A DNA stretch of 64,000 nt, taken from positions 1,116,001 to 1,180,000 of the forward strand of contig CAVSEP010000006.1 in assembly GCA_963726995.1 (NCBI GenBank). Direction: 5' to 3'. Source of the stretch: DAIDKA01 sp963726995. Its GTDB lineage: Bacteria; Pseudomonadota; Gammaproteobacteria; Steroidobacterales; Steroidobacteraceae. The notes under the pieces are model-generated. The model was not told the origin of the DNA. It made no database searches and saw nothing but the letters and a program-made list of their open reading frames with translations. Positions 18,346 through 26,719 of the stretch are shown in pieces; positions within the stretch are counted from its first letter, which is position 1; every line of letters begins with the position of its first letter. A program made the position numbers and the translations under genes.

Positions 18346-20772
18346 ATGGCATGGTTGCTGCGACGAATCCTGACGCTGTGGGTGCGCTTCACCACGCTGC
18401 CCGCGGATGCTGCGACCCGTCTGCTGGGCCGTGGCCGTCCGGTCTGCTACGTCATGGAGCATCGCAGCCTCACGGATTTCGCGGTGCTGCAGAGCGCCTG
18501 CGTGAAACTGAAGCTGCCGCGGCCGCGCAAGCGGCTGCTCTCCCAGGGCGCCGACATCCGCTCCTCCTTCTACCTGGATCCGCGCCGCGGACTGGGCGCT
18601 GAACCCCTGGATCGGCGGCCGCCGCCCACGCTGGCGAAACTGGTGGACCTGTTGCGGGCCGATCCGGCGCTGGACGTGGATCTGGTGCCGGCGGCCGTGT
18701 TCTGGGGACGGGCGCCGCAGCGCGAGGCCTCCTTCTTCCGGCTGCTGCTGGTGGATGACTGGGTCATCACCGGCAGCGTGCGCCGGTTCTTCCAGGTGAT
18801 TTTCAACGGCCGCAACACTCTGCTGGAGCTCGACGAACCGGTGTCGCTGCGCAGCCTCCTGGGCGGGGACGCCCCCACCGTGGTGCAGTGCCGGCGGGTC
18901 GCGCGCGCCTTGCGCGTGCGCTACGCCCGCCAGCGCGCCGCGCGCATCGGACCCGATCTGTCGCACCGCCGGACCATCGTCGGCCGTATTCTGCGCACCC
19001 GCGCGGTACGCGCCGCGGTGGCGCAGGAAGTGCGGGAAAAGAAAATCACCCGGCGCCAGGGGCTGATCCGGGCGCGCAAGCTTGCCTATGAAATCGCGGC
19101 CAACTATTCCCCGGCCTTCGTGCGCTTCCTCGAACGGGTCTTCAGCTGGCTGTGGACCCGCATTTACGATGGCGTGGACTTCGGCAATGCCGATGCGCTG
19201 GCCAAGGTTGCGGATGGCCATGAAATCATCTATGTGCCCTGCCATCGCAGCCACATGGACTACCTGCTGCTGTCATACGTGATCTACCGCAACGGCTATG
19301 CCATTCCGCATATCGCCGCCGGCTTGAATCTCAACATGCCGCTGGTCGGCCGCTACCTGCGCAAGGGCGGCGCCTTCTTCATCCGCCGTAGCCTGCGCGG
19401 CAATGCGCTGTACATGATCGTGTTCATGAGCTACCTGGCGGCCATCATGGCCCGGGGCCACTCCATCGAATACTTCATCGAGGGCGGCCGCAGCCGCACC
19501 GGGCGGCTGCTGCAGCCCAAGACCGGCATGCTGACCATGACCCTGCGCGGCTTCCTGCGCGCACCCGTGCGTCCCATCGTGTTCCTGCCGGTGTACTTCG
19601 CCTACGAGCGAATCATGGAAGCCGATACCTACATCGGGGAGCTCTCCGGGAAACCGAAGGAGAAGGAGAGTTTCTTCGGGCTGCTGCGCACGCTGCCGCG
19701 GCTGAAGGAAAAGTTCGGCAAGGTGCACGTCAACATCGGGGAGCCCATCCACCTGGATGCGCTGCTGGACCGGCATGACAGCCAGTGGCGTACGCGGCTC
19801 ACGGCGGAAGAAGGTCGCCTGCCGTGGCTGAATGGTGCCGTCGGGGATCTGGCCGCGCAGGTGATGCGCAACATCAATGCGGCCGCGGCCGTCACCCCGA
19901 TCGGACTGCTGGGCGTGGCGCTGCTCGCCTCGCCGCGCCGCACCCTGGTGGAGGCGGATCTGCTGCGCCAGCTGAACCTGCTCAAGGCCCTGCTCGCCGA
20001 CTGTCCGTATAGCGTGCACGTGACCGTGACGGCGCTTTCGGCGCAGCAGATCGTGGCCTATGGCGAGGAAATGCGGGTCATCACGCGCCGCGCCCATCCT
20101 CTGGGGGACCTGGTGCAGATGACCGATCAGGCCGCGGTGCTGGCCGCCTACTACCGCAACAACATCGTGCACCTGTTCGCGCTGCCGTCGCTGATCGCCT
20201 GCGCCTTTGCCGGCAACGCCGCGATGAGCCATGCCGACATCCTGCGGCTCACCGGCCGCATCTATCCGTACATCGCTGCCGAACTGTTCCTGATCTGGCC
20301 CGAGGAGCAGGTGCCGGCGGCGCTGGATGCGATGCTGGCGACCCTCGCGGCCCAGGGGCTGCTGGAGCGCAATGCGGGCGGGGACTGGTGCCGATCGGCG
20401 CCGACTTCGCCGCAGGCGATGCAGCTGTCGTTGCTGCAGCAGTCCACCATCCAGACCATCGAGCGTTACTACCTGGCCATTTCCCTGCTGCTGCAGGCCG
20501 GCAGCGGCCAGATCAGCCAGTCGCAGCTGGAGGAGCGCTGTCACCTGATGGCCCAGCGCATGTCGCTGCTCTACGGCTTCAATTCTCCGGAGTTTTTCGA
20601 TCGGGCGCTGTTCGAGAACTTCATCGACCTGCTGCGCAAGCGCCGCGTGATCCGTGCCTCGGGCAGCGGCAAGCTCGAATTCGACGAGGTCCTGATGCAC
20701 GTGGCGGCCGACGCGCAAGTGGTGCTGAATGAGGAACTGCGCCACAGTATCCTCCAGGTGACGCATTCGTAA
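18346..20772 (+). CDS. plsB: Glycerol-3-phosphate 1-O-acyltransferase PlsB
   Basis: 808 residues, the E. coli PlsB length (807). Inner-membrane-associated enzyme that acylates sn-glycerol 3-phosphate at position 1 from acyl-ACP or acyl-CoA, starting phospholipid synthesis. The acyltransferase blocks are clear: block I HRSHMD (300-305; the catalytic HX4D), block II near GAFFIRR, block III FIEGGRSRTG (377-386) and block IV with VFLPVYFAYERI. ATG is 3 bases after the hydrolase stop. Confidence 0.95.
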   Translation: MAWLLRRILTLWVRFTTLPADAATRLLGRGRPVCYVMEHRSLTDFAVLQSACVKLKLPRPRKRLLSQGADIRSSFYLDPRRGLGAEPLDRRPPPTLAKLVDLLRADPALDVDLVPAAVFWGRAPQREASFFRLLLVDDWVITGSVRRFFQVIFNGRNTLLELDEPVSLRSLLGGDAPTVVQCRRVARALRVRYARQRAARIGPDLSHRRTIVGRILRTRAVRAAVAQEVREKKITRRQGLIRARKLAYEIAANYSPAFVRFLERVFSWLWTRIYDGVDFGNADALAKVADGHEIIYVPCHRSHMDYLLLSYVIYRNGYAIPHIAAGLNLNMPLVGRYLRKGGAFFIRRSLRGNALYMIVFMSYLAAIMARGHSIEYFIEGGRSRTGRLLQPKTGMLTMTLRGFLRAPVRPIVFLPVYFAYERIMEADTYIGELSGKPKEKESFFGLLRTLPRLKEKFGKVHVNIGEPIHLDALLDRHDSQWRTRLTAEEGRLPWLNGAVGDLAAQVMRNINAAAAVTPIGLLGVALLASPRRTLVEADLLRQLNLLKALLADCPYSVHVTVTALSAQQIVAYGEEMRVITRRAHPLGDLVQMTDQAAVLAAYYRNNIVHLFALPSLIACAFAGNAAMSHADILRLTGRIYPYIAAELFLIWPEEQVPAALDAMLATLAAQGLLERNAGGDWCRSAPTSPQAMQLSLLQQSTIQTIERYYLAISLLLQAGSGQISQSQLEERCHLMAQRMSLLYGFNSPEFFDRALFENFIDLLRKRRVIRASGSGKLEFDEVLMHVAADAQVVLNEELRHSILQVTHS

Positions 20773-20782
20773 CGAGGGAGCC

Positions 20783-21896
20783 ATGCCGGATCGCCGTTTC
20801 ACGCCGCTGCTCGCACTGGCTGCTGTGTTGCTGGCCTGCGGTCCCGCGCGCCACGCGCGGGCCGATCAGCCAAGCGATGATCGGGACCGTGCCGCGGCCG
20901 CGCATACACGGGAGCGCAACGTCTCGCGCAGCCGCGGCGGCGCCGCCAGCTCCGAGAGCGCCCCGGCGGCCGCGCCGCCGCAGGATCCCCAGCTGATCTG
21001 CGACCGCGCCTGCCTGCAGGCAGTGGCGGACGGCTACCTGAAGGCGCTCGTGGCCCATGATCCGAAGCTGCTGGTCGCTGGATGAGCATGTCCGGTTCAC
21101 GGAAGACGGCCAGGAGCTGCAGCTCGGGGACGGCTTCTGGAACACCGCCAGCGGGGTCGGGGCCGCGCAGCAGTTCTATCCGGATCCGCTGACCCAGCAG
21201 ATCACCTTCGTGGGCACCATGCGGGAGTTCGACAGCCTGGTGCTGATGGCCATGCGCCTGAAGGTGCATGACCGGCGCATCAGTGAGGTGGAGACGCTGT
21301 TCTACCGCAAGGGCGCGGGGCCGGACTGGAGCGACGCGGGCGTTGATGCCACCAACTCACGCGGCACCGCCGATTCTGCCTGGCTGGTGCCGGTGGCGCA
21401 GGCGCAGCGCGCAAATCGCGAGCAGCTCACGGCCATCGCGAACAGCTGGCTGAACGCCCTCGGGCACTACGACGCCAAGGCATCGCTGCCGGTCGCGGAG
21501 GACTGCGTGCGCTTCGAGAACGGGGCACGCGTCAGCGGCAATCCGCGGCTGCTGATCGGTGACGCTCATTTCAACCTGGCCGCGATGGGCTGCCGAGAGC
21601 AGCTGCAGAGCGGCTACTTCGCAGCGATTTCCCGCGTCCACCACCGCCGGGTGGTGGCGGTCGATCCGGACCTGGGCACCGTCGTGCTGTGGGTCAACCT
21701 GGATCGGGCGGGCGCCCGGGCCCTGCATCTGGCCGACGGCCACACGCTGGCGGGGCGCGCCCTGGGCCAGCCGCAGAGCACCGAGGCCGTCGTGGTACTG
21801 CGGATCGAAGCCGGAGCGGTGCGCCGCATACAAATGCTGACCCTGAACGTGCCCTACCACATGAGTCCGGGGTGGGAAGAGGGCGGCCCGCCGTAG
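20783..21896 (+). pseudogene. Secreted SnoaL/NTF2-like protein, frameshifted
   Basis: The first reading frame (20783-21085) has a signal sequence with LLAC, a possible lipobox, an Ala/Ser/Pro linker, and the start of an NTF2-like domain (CDRACLQAVADGYLKALVAHD). Near 21073 the frame breaks. The continuation SLDEHVRFTEDGQ...LGDGFWNTASG lies one frame over and runs to 21896 with a second similar repeat (LTAIANSWLNALGHYD...CVRFENG). Removing one G in CTGCTGGTCGCTGG restores DPKLLSLDEHVRFTE and a 370-residue protein. So it carries two SnoaL-like modules. Sequence error or recent mutation; role unknown. Confidence 0.65.
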
Positions 21897-21914
21897 CGGG
21901 CGCGGCGCCAAGGG

Positions 21915-22340
21915 TCATTCGTCGCCGCGAACCCGGCCGCGCAGCACTTTGCGGCGCTGCTGGTGGGCCTTGCCCACCAGCCGCCGTTCCTTCGATGCCT
22001 TCGTCGGCCGAGTCGCCTTGCGCGGTCGTGGCGGCTCCAGGGCCTCCAGGATGAGCTGCCGCAGCCGTTCCATGGCATCGGCGCGGTTGCGCTCCTGCGA
22101 ACGGTGCGCGCGTGCCACGAACAGCAGCGTGCCATCGTCATTCAGCCGGTGTCCGGCGCGCGCCCGCAGGCGCTGCTTGACGGCGTCATTCAGGGCCAGC
22201 GTGTTGCGCAGGTCGAAGCGCAACTGCACCGCGGTCGCCACTTTGTTCACGTTCTGGCCGCCCGGCCCGGGCGAACGAATGGCGCTGACGGTCAGGTCCG
22301 CATCCGGCACGGTCAGCAGGTCACATACGACGAGTGGCAT
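21915..22340 (-). CDS. arfB: Ribosome-rescue peptidyl-tRNA hydrolase ArfB
   Basis: 141 residues with the class-I release-factor catalytic GGQ in SPGPGGQNVNKVAT (about residues 23-36) and the basic C-terminal tail (KERRLVGKAHQQRRKVLRGR) that inserts in the empty mRNA channel of stalled ribosomes. It frees peptides from non-stop ribosomes. Lacks the codon-recognition domains of RF1/RF2. It is 14 bases downstream of the MscS gene on the same strand. Confidence 0.93.
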   Translation of the reverse strand: MPLVVCDLLTVPDADLTVSAIRSPGPGGQNVNKVATAVQLRFDLRNTLALNDAVKQRLRARAGHRLNDDGTLLFVARAHRSQERNRADAMERLRQLILEALEPPRPRKATRPTKASKERRLVGKAHQQRRKVLRGRVRGDE

Positions 22341-22354
22341 ATGGGCGCAGCAGT

Positions 22355-23722
22355 CTACAGGTCCCGCCTCGGCGGATCGTCCAGGAAGTCTGCACCTCGC
22401 CCCCCGCCGGCCGCGGCCGGTCCGCGCGAGGCGGGCAGGATCCGCAGTTCGCGCTGTGCCACCGGCATGCGGATGTTGCGGCCGCGGAACACTCGCCAGA
22501 TCGCGCGGTTCACGTCCGAGCGCACATTGTTCACCCCGTTCATCGGATCGGCGATCCAGAAGCGCACTTCCAGGCGCATGCCATAGTCCTCGAAGGCTAT
22601 CAGGCGCGAGACCGGTGCCGGCTCGCGCAGGATGCGGGGTTGATTCCCGACCGCTTCCAGCAGGGCCTGCAGCGCCTCTTCCGGGTCATCGTCATAGCTG
22701 ATCATTACGGGCAGGCGCAGGCGCACGTGCTGGTCAGAGTAGCTCCAGTTGATGACCGAATTGGTGATCAGATTCTGGTTCGGCACCAGCGTCTCGACGC
22801 CATCGCGGTCGCGCACCACCACATAGCGGCCGCGCAGCTCCTGCACCCAGCCGAAATTCTCGGTGCTGGTGCCGGTATGCCCAGTGAAGCTGATGACATC
22901 GCCGGGCTTGATCGACTTGTCGATCAGCAGCACGAAGCCGCTGACGAAGTTGCCGGCGATGGTCTGCAGGCCGAACCCCAAGCCGATGCCGATGCCGCCG
23001 GTCAGCACGTTCAACGTCGTGACATCGACGCCGGCGGCGTTGATGCCGAGCAGCACGCCGATGCCCAACAGTACGAAGTAAGTGAATTTCGAGATGCCGA
23101 TGCGCGTGGACAGGGCCACTGAACCCAGCCGCATCAGGCGCCGTTCCACGGTGCGGGCCACGAAGGTGGTCACGAACACGAATACGGTGACGACGACGAT
23201 GCCCTTGACCAGCTCCCAGAGGGTGAACATGTTGTGGCCCGGGATCAGGTGCACATGTTCCAGGGTGGCCTGGATCTTCTCCAGCCAGCCGACCAGTTCA
23301 AGGGCGATGACCAGCCACACCGCGAAGGCGATGCGGCCCTCCCAGGCGTCGAACCAGGTTTCCCGCCCCAGCATCAGGCGCATGCCATAGGTACCCAGCC
23401 GCACCAGCGCCAGGGCCAGGCTCAGTTGCAGCGCCACGTACAGCAGGTCGGCGCGGGCGCCGAATGCAGCCAGCAGCAGGTGCAGCCCGACCAGCGCCAG
23501 GACGCCGATGAACATCGGTGCCGCCAGCACCGCGCCCTCAAGGCTCGCGCCCAGCCAGGTGCCGCTGTCGATGCGTCCGGAACGCTGGATCCAGATGCGG
23601 GCTAGGCGCCCGCCGGCCACCGCGAGCGCGGCGGCCGCGGCGATCGAGATCAGTTCCATCAGCACCTGGGGCGAGGCCAGCTGTGCGAAGAAAACCCGGA
23701 TTCCGCTGCTGGCACTGTCCAT
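22355..23722 (-). CDS. MscS-family mechanosensitive channel
   Basis: 455 residues with several N-terminal membrane segments (about residues 15-40, 60-90, 95-115, 130-150, 175-195) and then the MscS core: pore helix GGIGIGLGFGLQTIAGNFVSG, followed by the cytosolic beta domain (IKPGDVISF...VVVRDRDGVETLVPN) and the alpha/beta C-terminal domain. The pore Gly/Ala pattern is degenerate compared with E. coli MscS but typical of the larger MscS-like group. Inner membrane; releases solutes on hypo-osmotic shock. The C-terminal tail is Gly/Ala/Asp rich. Confidence 0.9.
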   Translation of the reverse strand: MDSASSGIRVFFAQLASPQVLMELISIAAAAALAVAGGRLARIWIQRSGRIDSGTWLGASLEGAVLAAPMFIGVLALVGLHLLLAAFGARADLLYVALQLSLALALVRLGTYGMRLMLGRETWFDAWEGRIAFAVWLVIALELVGWLEKIQATLEHVHLIPGHNMFTLWELVKGIVVVTVFVFVTTFVARTVERRLMRLGSVALSTRIGISKFTYFVLLGIGVLLGINAAGVDVTTLNVLTGGIGIGLGFGLQTIAGNFVSGFVLLIDKSIKPGDVISFTGHTGTSTENFGWVQELRGRYVVVRDRDGVETLVPNQNLITNSVINWSYSDQHVRLRLPVMISYDDDPEEALQALLEAVGNQPRILREPAPVSRLIAFEDYGMRLEVRFWIADPMNGVNNVRSDVNRAIWRVFRGRNIRMPVAQRELRILPASRGPAAAGGGRGADFLDDPPRRDL

Positions 23723-23744
23723 GGCTTGGGGTGGCCTGCGTTCC

Positions 23745-23969
23745 TTAGGCGTTCAGATCCGGGATGAGCTGGCTCTCAAGGATGGTGATCTGGTCCTTGA
23801 GCATGAGTTTGCGCTTCTTGAGCCGCTTCAGTTGCAGCTCATCGATGTGCATGTCCAGCGACAAGCGGCTGATCACATCGTCAAGATCGCGGTGCGCGAT
23901 CCGCAGGGCGCGCAGCTTCTCGATGTTGCGGAACAGTTCCCGGTCGACGTTGTCTTCGTTATCCGCCAT
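23745..23969 (-). CDS. YdcH/DUF465 family small protein
   Basis: 74 residues, one helical hairpin or coiled coil, with the conserved DUF465 pattern FRNIEKLRALRIAHRDLDD...LKRLKKRKLMLKDQI. These proteins are common in proteobacteria and their role is not established. It starts the unit with mscS and arfB (gap of 22 bases). Confidence 0.85.
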   Translation of the reverse strand: MADNEDNVDRELFRNIEKLRALRIAHRDLDDVISRLSLDMHIDELQLKRLKKRKLMLKDQITILESQLIPDLNA

Positions 23970-24073
23970 AGCCGGTCGAATTGTGCGGGCCGCGTGCTGT
24001 TGCGCGACTATCGATAGGCCTAGCTTAACGGACGCGCCCCGCGGACGCCATTGGCGCTATGCTTTGCATTCAA

Positions 24074-24748
24074 ATGAATCGTTCAGAGCTTCCTGACTGG
24101 TCCGCCATCGATACGGTGCTGCTGGATATGGACGGCACGCTGCTGGATCTGTCATTCGACAACCGGTTCTGGCGGCACACCATTCCGGCCGCCTGGGCCG
24201 CGGCCCGCGGCCTGAGCCTGGAGGAGGCGCGCGCACATCTCACCCCGCGGTTCCGCGCGCGGGAAGGTACCCTGGACTGGTACTGCGTGGAGTTCTGGAG
24301 CCGCGAGCTTGAGCTGGATGTCGCCGCCCTCAAGCGCGAATCGATGCACGAGGTGCGCTGGCTGGCCGGCGTGCCGGAGTTCTTAGGGGCCCTGCGCCGC
24401 AATGGCAAACGACTGGTGCTGTTCACCAACGCCCATCCGCACTCGCTGGCCATCAAGGATGAAAGCACCGGGGTTTCGCGCTATCTGGATGCGATGTTCA
24501 GCTCGCATACCTTCGAGTGGCCCAAGGAGGATGCACGCTTCTGGGAGAGCGTGCGGCGGACCGAGCCGTTCGACCCGCAGCGCACGCTGTTCGTGGATGA
24601 CAGCCCGGCGGTGCTCGCGGCGGCGCGCGCGGCGGGCGTGCGCTGGGTGATCGGCGTGCGCCATCCGGACTCGCAGGGCACTGTTCGCGACCACGGCCCG
24701 TGGCCGGCGGTGGACCGGATCACGGATCTGGGCGGACCCGACCCTTAA
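24074..24748 (+). CDS. yrfG: HAD-family GMP/IMP nucleotidase YrfG-like
   Basis: 224 residues from ATG 24074. HAD motif I DMDGTLLDL (nucleophile Asp and acid/base Asp), motif II near FTNA, and motif IV VDDS. The sequence SFDNRFWRHTIP with the cap domain is characteristic of the YrfG group, which dephosphorylates purine mononucleotides. Cytosolic. Stops 4 bases from convergent rhlB. Confidence 0.85.
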   Translation: MNRSELPDWSAIDTVLLDMDGTLLDLSFDNRFWRHTIPAAWAAARGLSLEEARAHLTPRFRAREGTLDWYCVEFWSRELELDVAALKRESMHEVRWLAGVPEFLGALRRNGKRLVLFTNAHPHSLAIKDESTGVSRYLDAMFSSHTFEWPKEDARFWESVRRTEPFDPQRTLFVDDSPAVLAAARAAGVRWVIGVRHPDSQGTVRDHGPWPAVDRITDLGGPDP

Positions 24749-24751
24749 GGA

Positions 24752-26062
24752 TCAGCGTCCTCCGGGACGGCGCCGCGGGCCGCCGCCGCCGCTGGGACGA
24801 CGGCGCGCCGGCGGGCGCCCCCCGGGGCCACCGCGGCGGCCGCCATGGTTGCCCGAGCTTTGGTGGTGTGAACCGGGCGCCAGCTGGACGGCGGCGATCA
24901 GTTCCTGGGGCACGGGCGAGTAGGGGACCTTGTGGCCGATGTAGGCCTCGATCTCCGGCAGCGACACCGCGAATTCCTCGCAGGCGAAGCTGATGGCATC
25001 ACCCTCGGCGCCGGCGCGGGCCGTGCGACCGATGCGATGCACGTAGTCCGGCGCGTCCTGCGGCAGGTCGAAATTGAAGACGTGGCTGACATCCGGAATG
25101 TGCAGTCCGCGGGAGGCCACATCGGTGGCGATCAGCACCGCCAGGTCGCCATTGTGGAAATCGCGCAGGAATCGCAGGCGTTTGGGCTGCGGCACATCGC
25201 CGGAAATCGCCTGGGCGTTGAAGCCATTGGCGTTCAGCACTGCCTCGAGCCGCTCGGCCATGCGCTTGGTATTGACGAATATCATGGTGCGCCGGGCATC
25301 GGCCTGGCGCAGCAGCGCGATCAGCAGCGGCAGCTTCTCCTCCATCGAGGGGTAGTACATCATCTGCCGCACCCGATCGACGGTCATCTTGTCCGGCTCG
25401 ATGCGCACCAGCTCGGGATTGTTCATATGCTCGTAGGCGAGCTCCAGGACGCGCTGCGAAAGGGTCGCCGAGAACAGCATCGAGAGGCGCCGGTCGGGCG
25501 GCGGCAGGCGGCGCATCAGGAAACGGATGTCGGCGATGAAGCCCAAGTCGAACATTCGATCGGCCTCGTCCAGTACCAGCACCTGCGCGTGGCGCAGGTC
25601 GAACACATGTTGCTTGAAATAGTCGATCAGGCGCCCGGGCGTGCCGATCAGAACGTCGATTCCGCCCTCGAGCTGGCGGCGCTGCTTTTCGTAGTCGGTG
25701 CCGCCATAGACCACGGCGGTGCGCAGGCCGGTGTGCTTGCCGAGGATCAGCGCGTCATGGTGGATCTGGACGGCCAGCTCCCGCGTCGGGGCCACGACCA
25801 GTGCGCGGACAGACGTCGGGGTTCGACCCGCCGGCGCCGGTCGGGTGAGCAGCAGGTTGTACAGCGCGATCAGGAACGCGGCGGTCTTGCCGGTGCCGGT
25901 CTGGGCCTGGCCGGCCACGTCCCGACCTGTGAGCGCTACCGGGAGCGTCTGGGACTGGATGGGCGTGCCGTGGGTAAATCCGGCCTCGTGAATGCCGGCA
26001 AGAAGCGTGGGGTCCAGCCCCAGGGTGTCAAATTGGGTGGAAGTGGGAGGCTGATCACTCAT
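24752..26062 (-). CDS. rhlB: DEAD-box RNA helicase RhlB-like
   Basis: 436 residues with the full DEAD-box set: AQTGTGKT, PTRELA, GG, TPGRL, DEAD, SAT, then domain 2 with ATDVASRG and HRIGRTAR. The tail after about residue 385 is Gly/Arg/Pro rich (HGGRRGGPGGRPP...) and would bind RNA non-specifically. RhlB works with RNase E in the RNA degradosome. Its divergent position opposite trxA-rho is the same as in E. coli, which supports the RhlB assignment over other DEAD proteins. Confidence 0.9.
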   Translation of the reverse strand: MSDQPPTSTQFDTLGLDPTLLAGIHEAGFTHGTPIQSQTLPVALTGRDVAGQAQTGTGKTAAFLIALYNLLLTRPAPAGRTPTSVRALVVAPTRELAVQIHHDALILGKHTGLRTAVVYGGTDYEKQRRQLEGGIDVLIGTPGRLIDYFKQHVFDLRHAQVLVLDEADRMFDLGFIADIRFLMRRLPPPDRRLSMLFSATLSQRVLELAYEHMNNPELVRIEPDKMTVDRVRQMMYYPSMEEKLPLLIALLRQADARRTMIFVNTKRMAERLEAVLNANGFNAQAISGDVPQPKRLRFLRDFHNGDLAVLIATDVASRGLHIPDVSHVFNFDLPQDAPDYVHRIGRTARAGAEGDAISFACEEFAVSLPEIEAYIGHKVPYSPVPQELIAAVQLAPGSHHQSSGNHGGRRGGPGGRPPARRRPSGGGGPRRRPGGR

Positions 26063-26280
26063 TGTGTGCGGGAACCATGGGGTTGCGGGAAGGGGCCTTG
26101 AAAATGGCGTTGGGAAGCGCTACAAAGGTACTCAAGACAGGGGTTCTATTGCGACTGGGCGAAAAGTAGCCCGGAACGCGGCCAAAAGGAGCCCCACCTG
26201 CCATCAACTTTTTCTTTCCCATATAGATCACAGTGTAACCGTTTAACGGGTGTATCTGGCACGGCTTTCGCCGCAGCCCC

Positions 26281-26345
26281 CCTGTTTTTCACAGGCCCAA
26301 GCCTCAAATTCTTTTCCCTAAACCCGAATCTTTTAGTTCTCCCAT
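26281..26345 (+). promoter_or_regulatory. C-rich, G-poor leader before trxA-rho
   Basis: In the 60 bases 26281-26340 there are 19 C and only 6 G, with many YC dinucleotides, against a GC-rich background. Such C>G leaders are typical rut sites where Rho loads on RNA. An imperfect hairpin CCTGT(26281-26285)/ACAGG(26291-26295) is also there. E. coli rho is autoregulated by Rho-dependent attenuation in its leader, so this could be the equivalent. The whole rhlB-trxA gap (26063-26359) holds no other confident site. Confidence 0.4.
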
Positions 26346-26359
26346 GGAGGATGAACCGC

Positions 26360-26719
26360 GTGAGTAGTCCGCACATTGTGCACACCACTGATGCCACTTT
26401 CAGCCAGGACGTTCTCAAATCCGACAAGCCCGTGCTGCTGGATTTCTGGGCCGAATGGTGTGGCCCCTGCAAGATGATCGCCCCGATTCTCGATGAGATC
26501 GCCGGTGAGTATCAGGACCGCCTGAAGATCGCCAAGATCGACATCGACGCCAATCCGCAGACGCCGCGCACCTTCGGCATCCGCGGCATTCCGACGCTGA
26601 TTCTCTTCAAGAACGGCTCGGTCGAGGCCCAGAAGGTCGGCGCCGTGTCCAAATCACAGCTGTCGGCATTCCTGGAATCGAATCTGGGCGTCAACAGCAA
26701 AGCCAGTCAATCCTCATGA
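26360..26719 (+). CDS. trxA: Thioredoxin 1
   Basis: 119 residues from GTG 26360; the GGAGG at 26345-26349 is 10 bases before this GTG but only 1 base before the ATG at 26351, so GTG is preferred and gives the canonical MSSPHIVHTTDATF start. Active site WCGPCK, cis-proline segment IRGIPT. Reduces cytosolic protein disulfides. The stop overlaps the rho start (ATGA). Confidence 0.95.
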   Translation: MSSPHIVHTTDATFSQDVLKSDKPVLLDFWAEWCGPCKMIAPILDEIAGEYQDRLKIAKIDIDANPQTPRTFGIRGIPTLILFKNGSVEAQKVGAVSKSQLSAFLESNLGVNSKASQSS

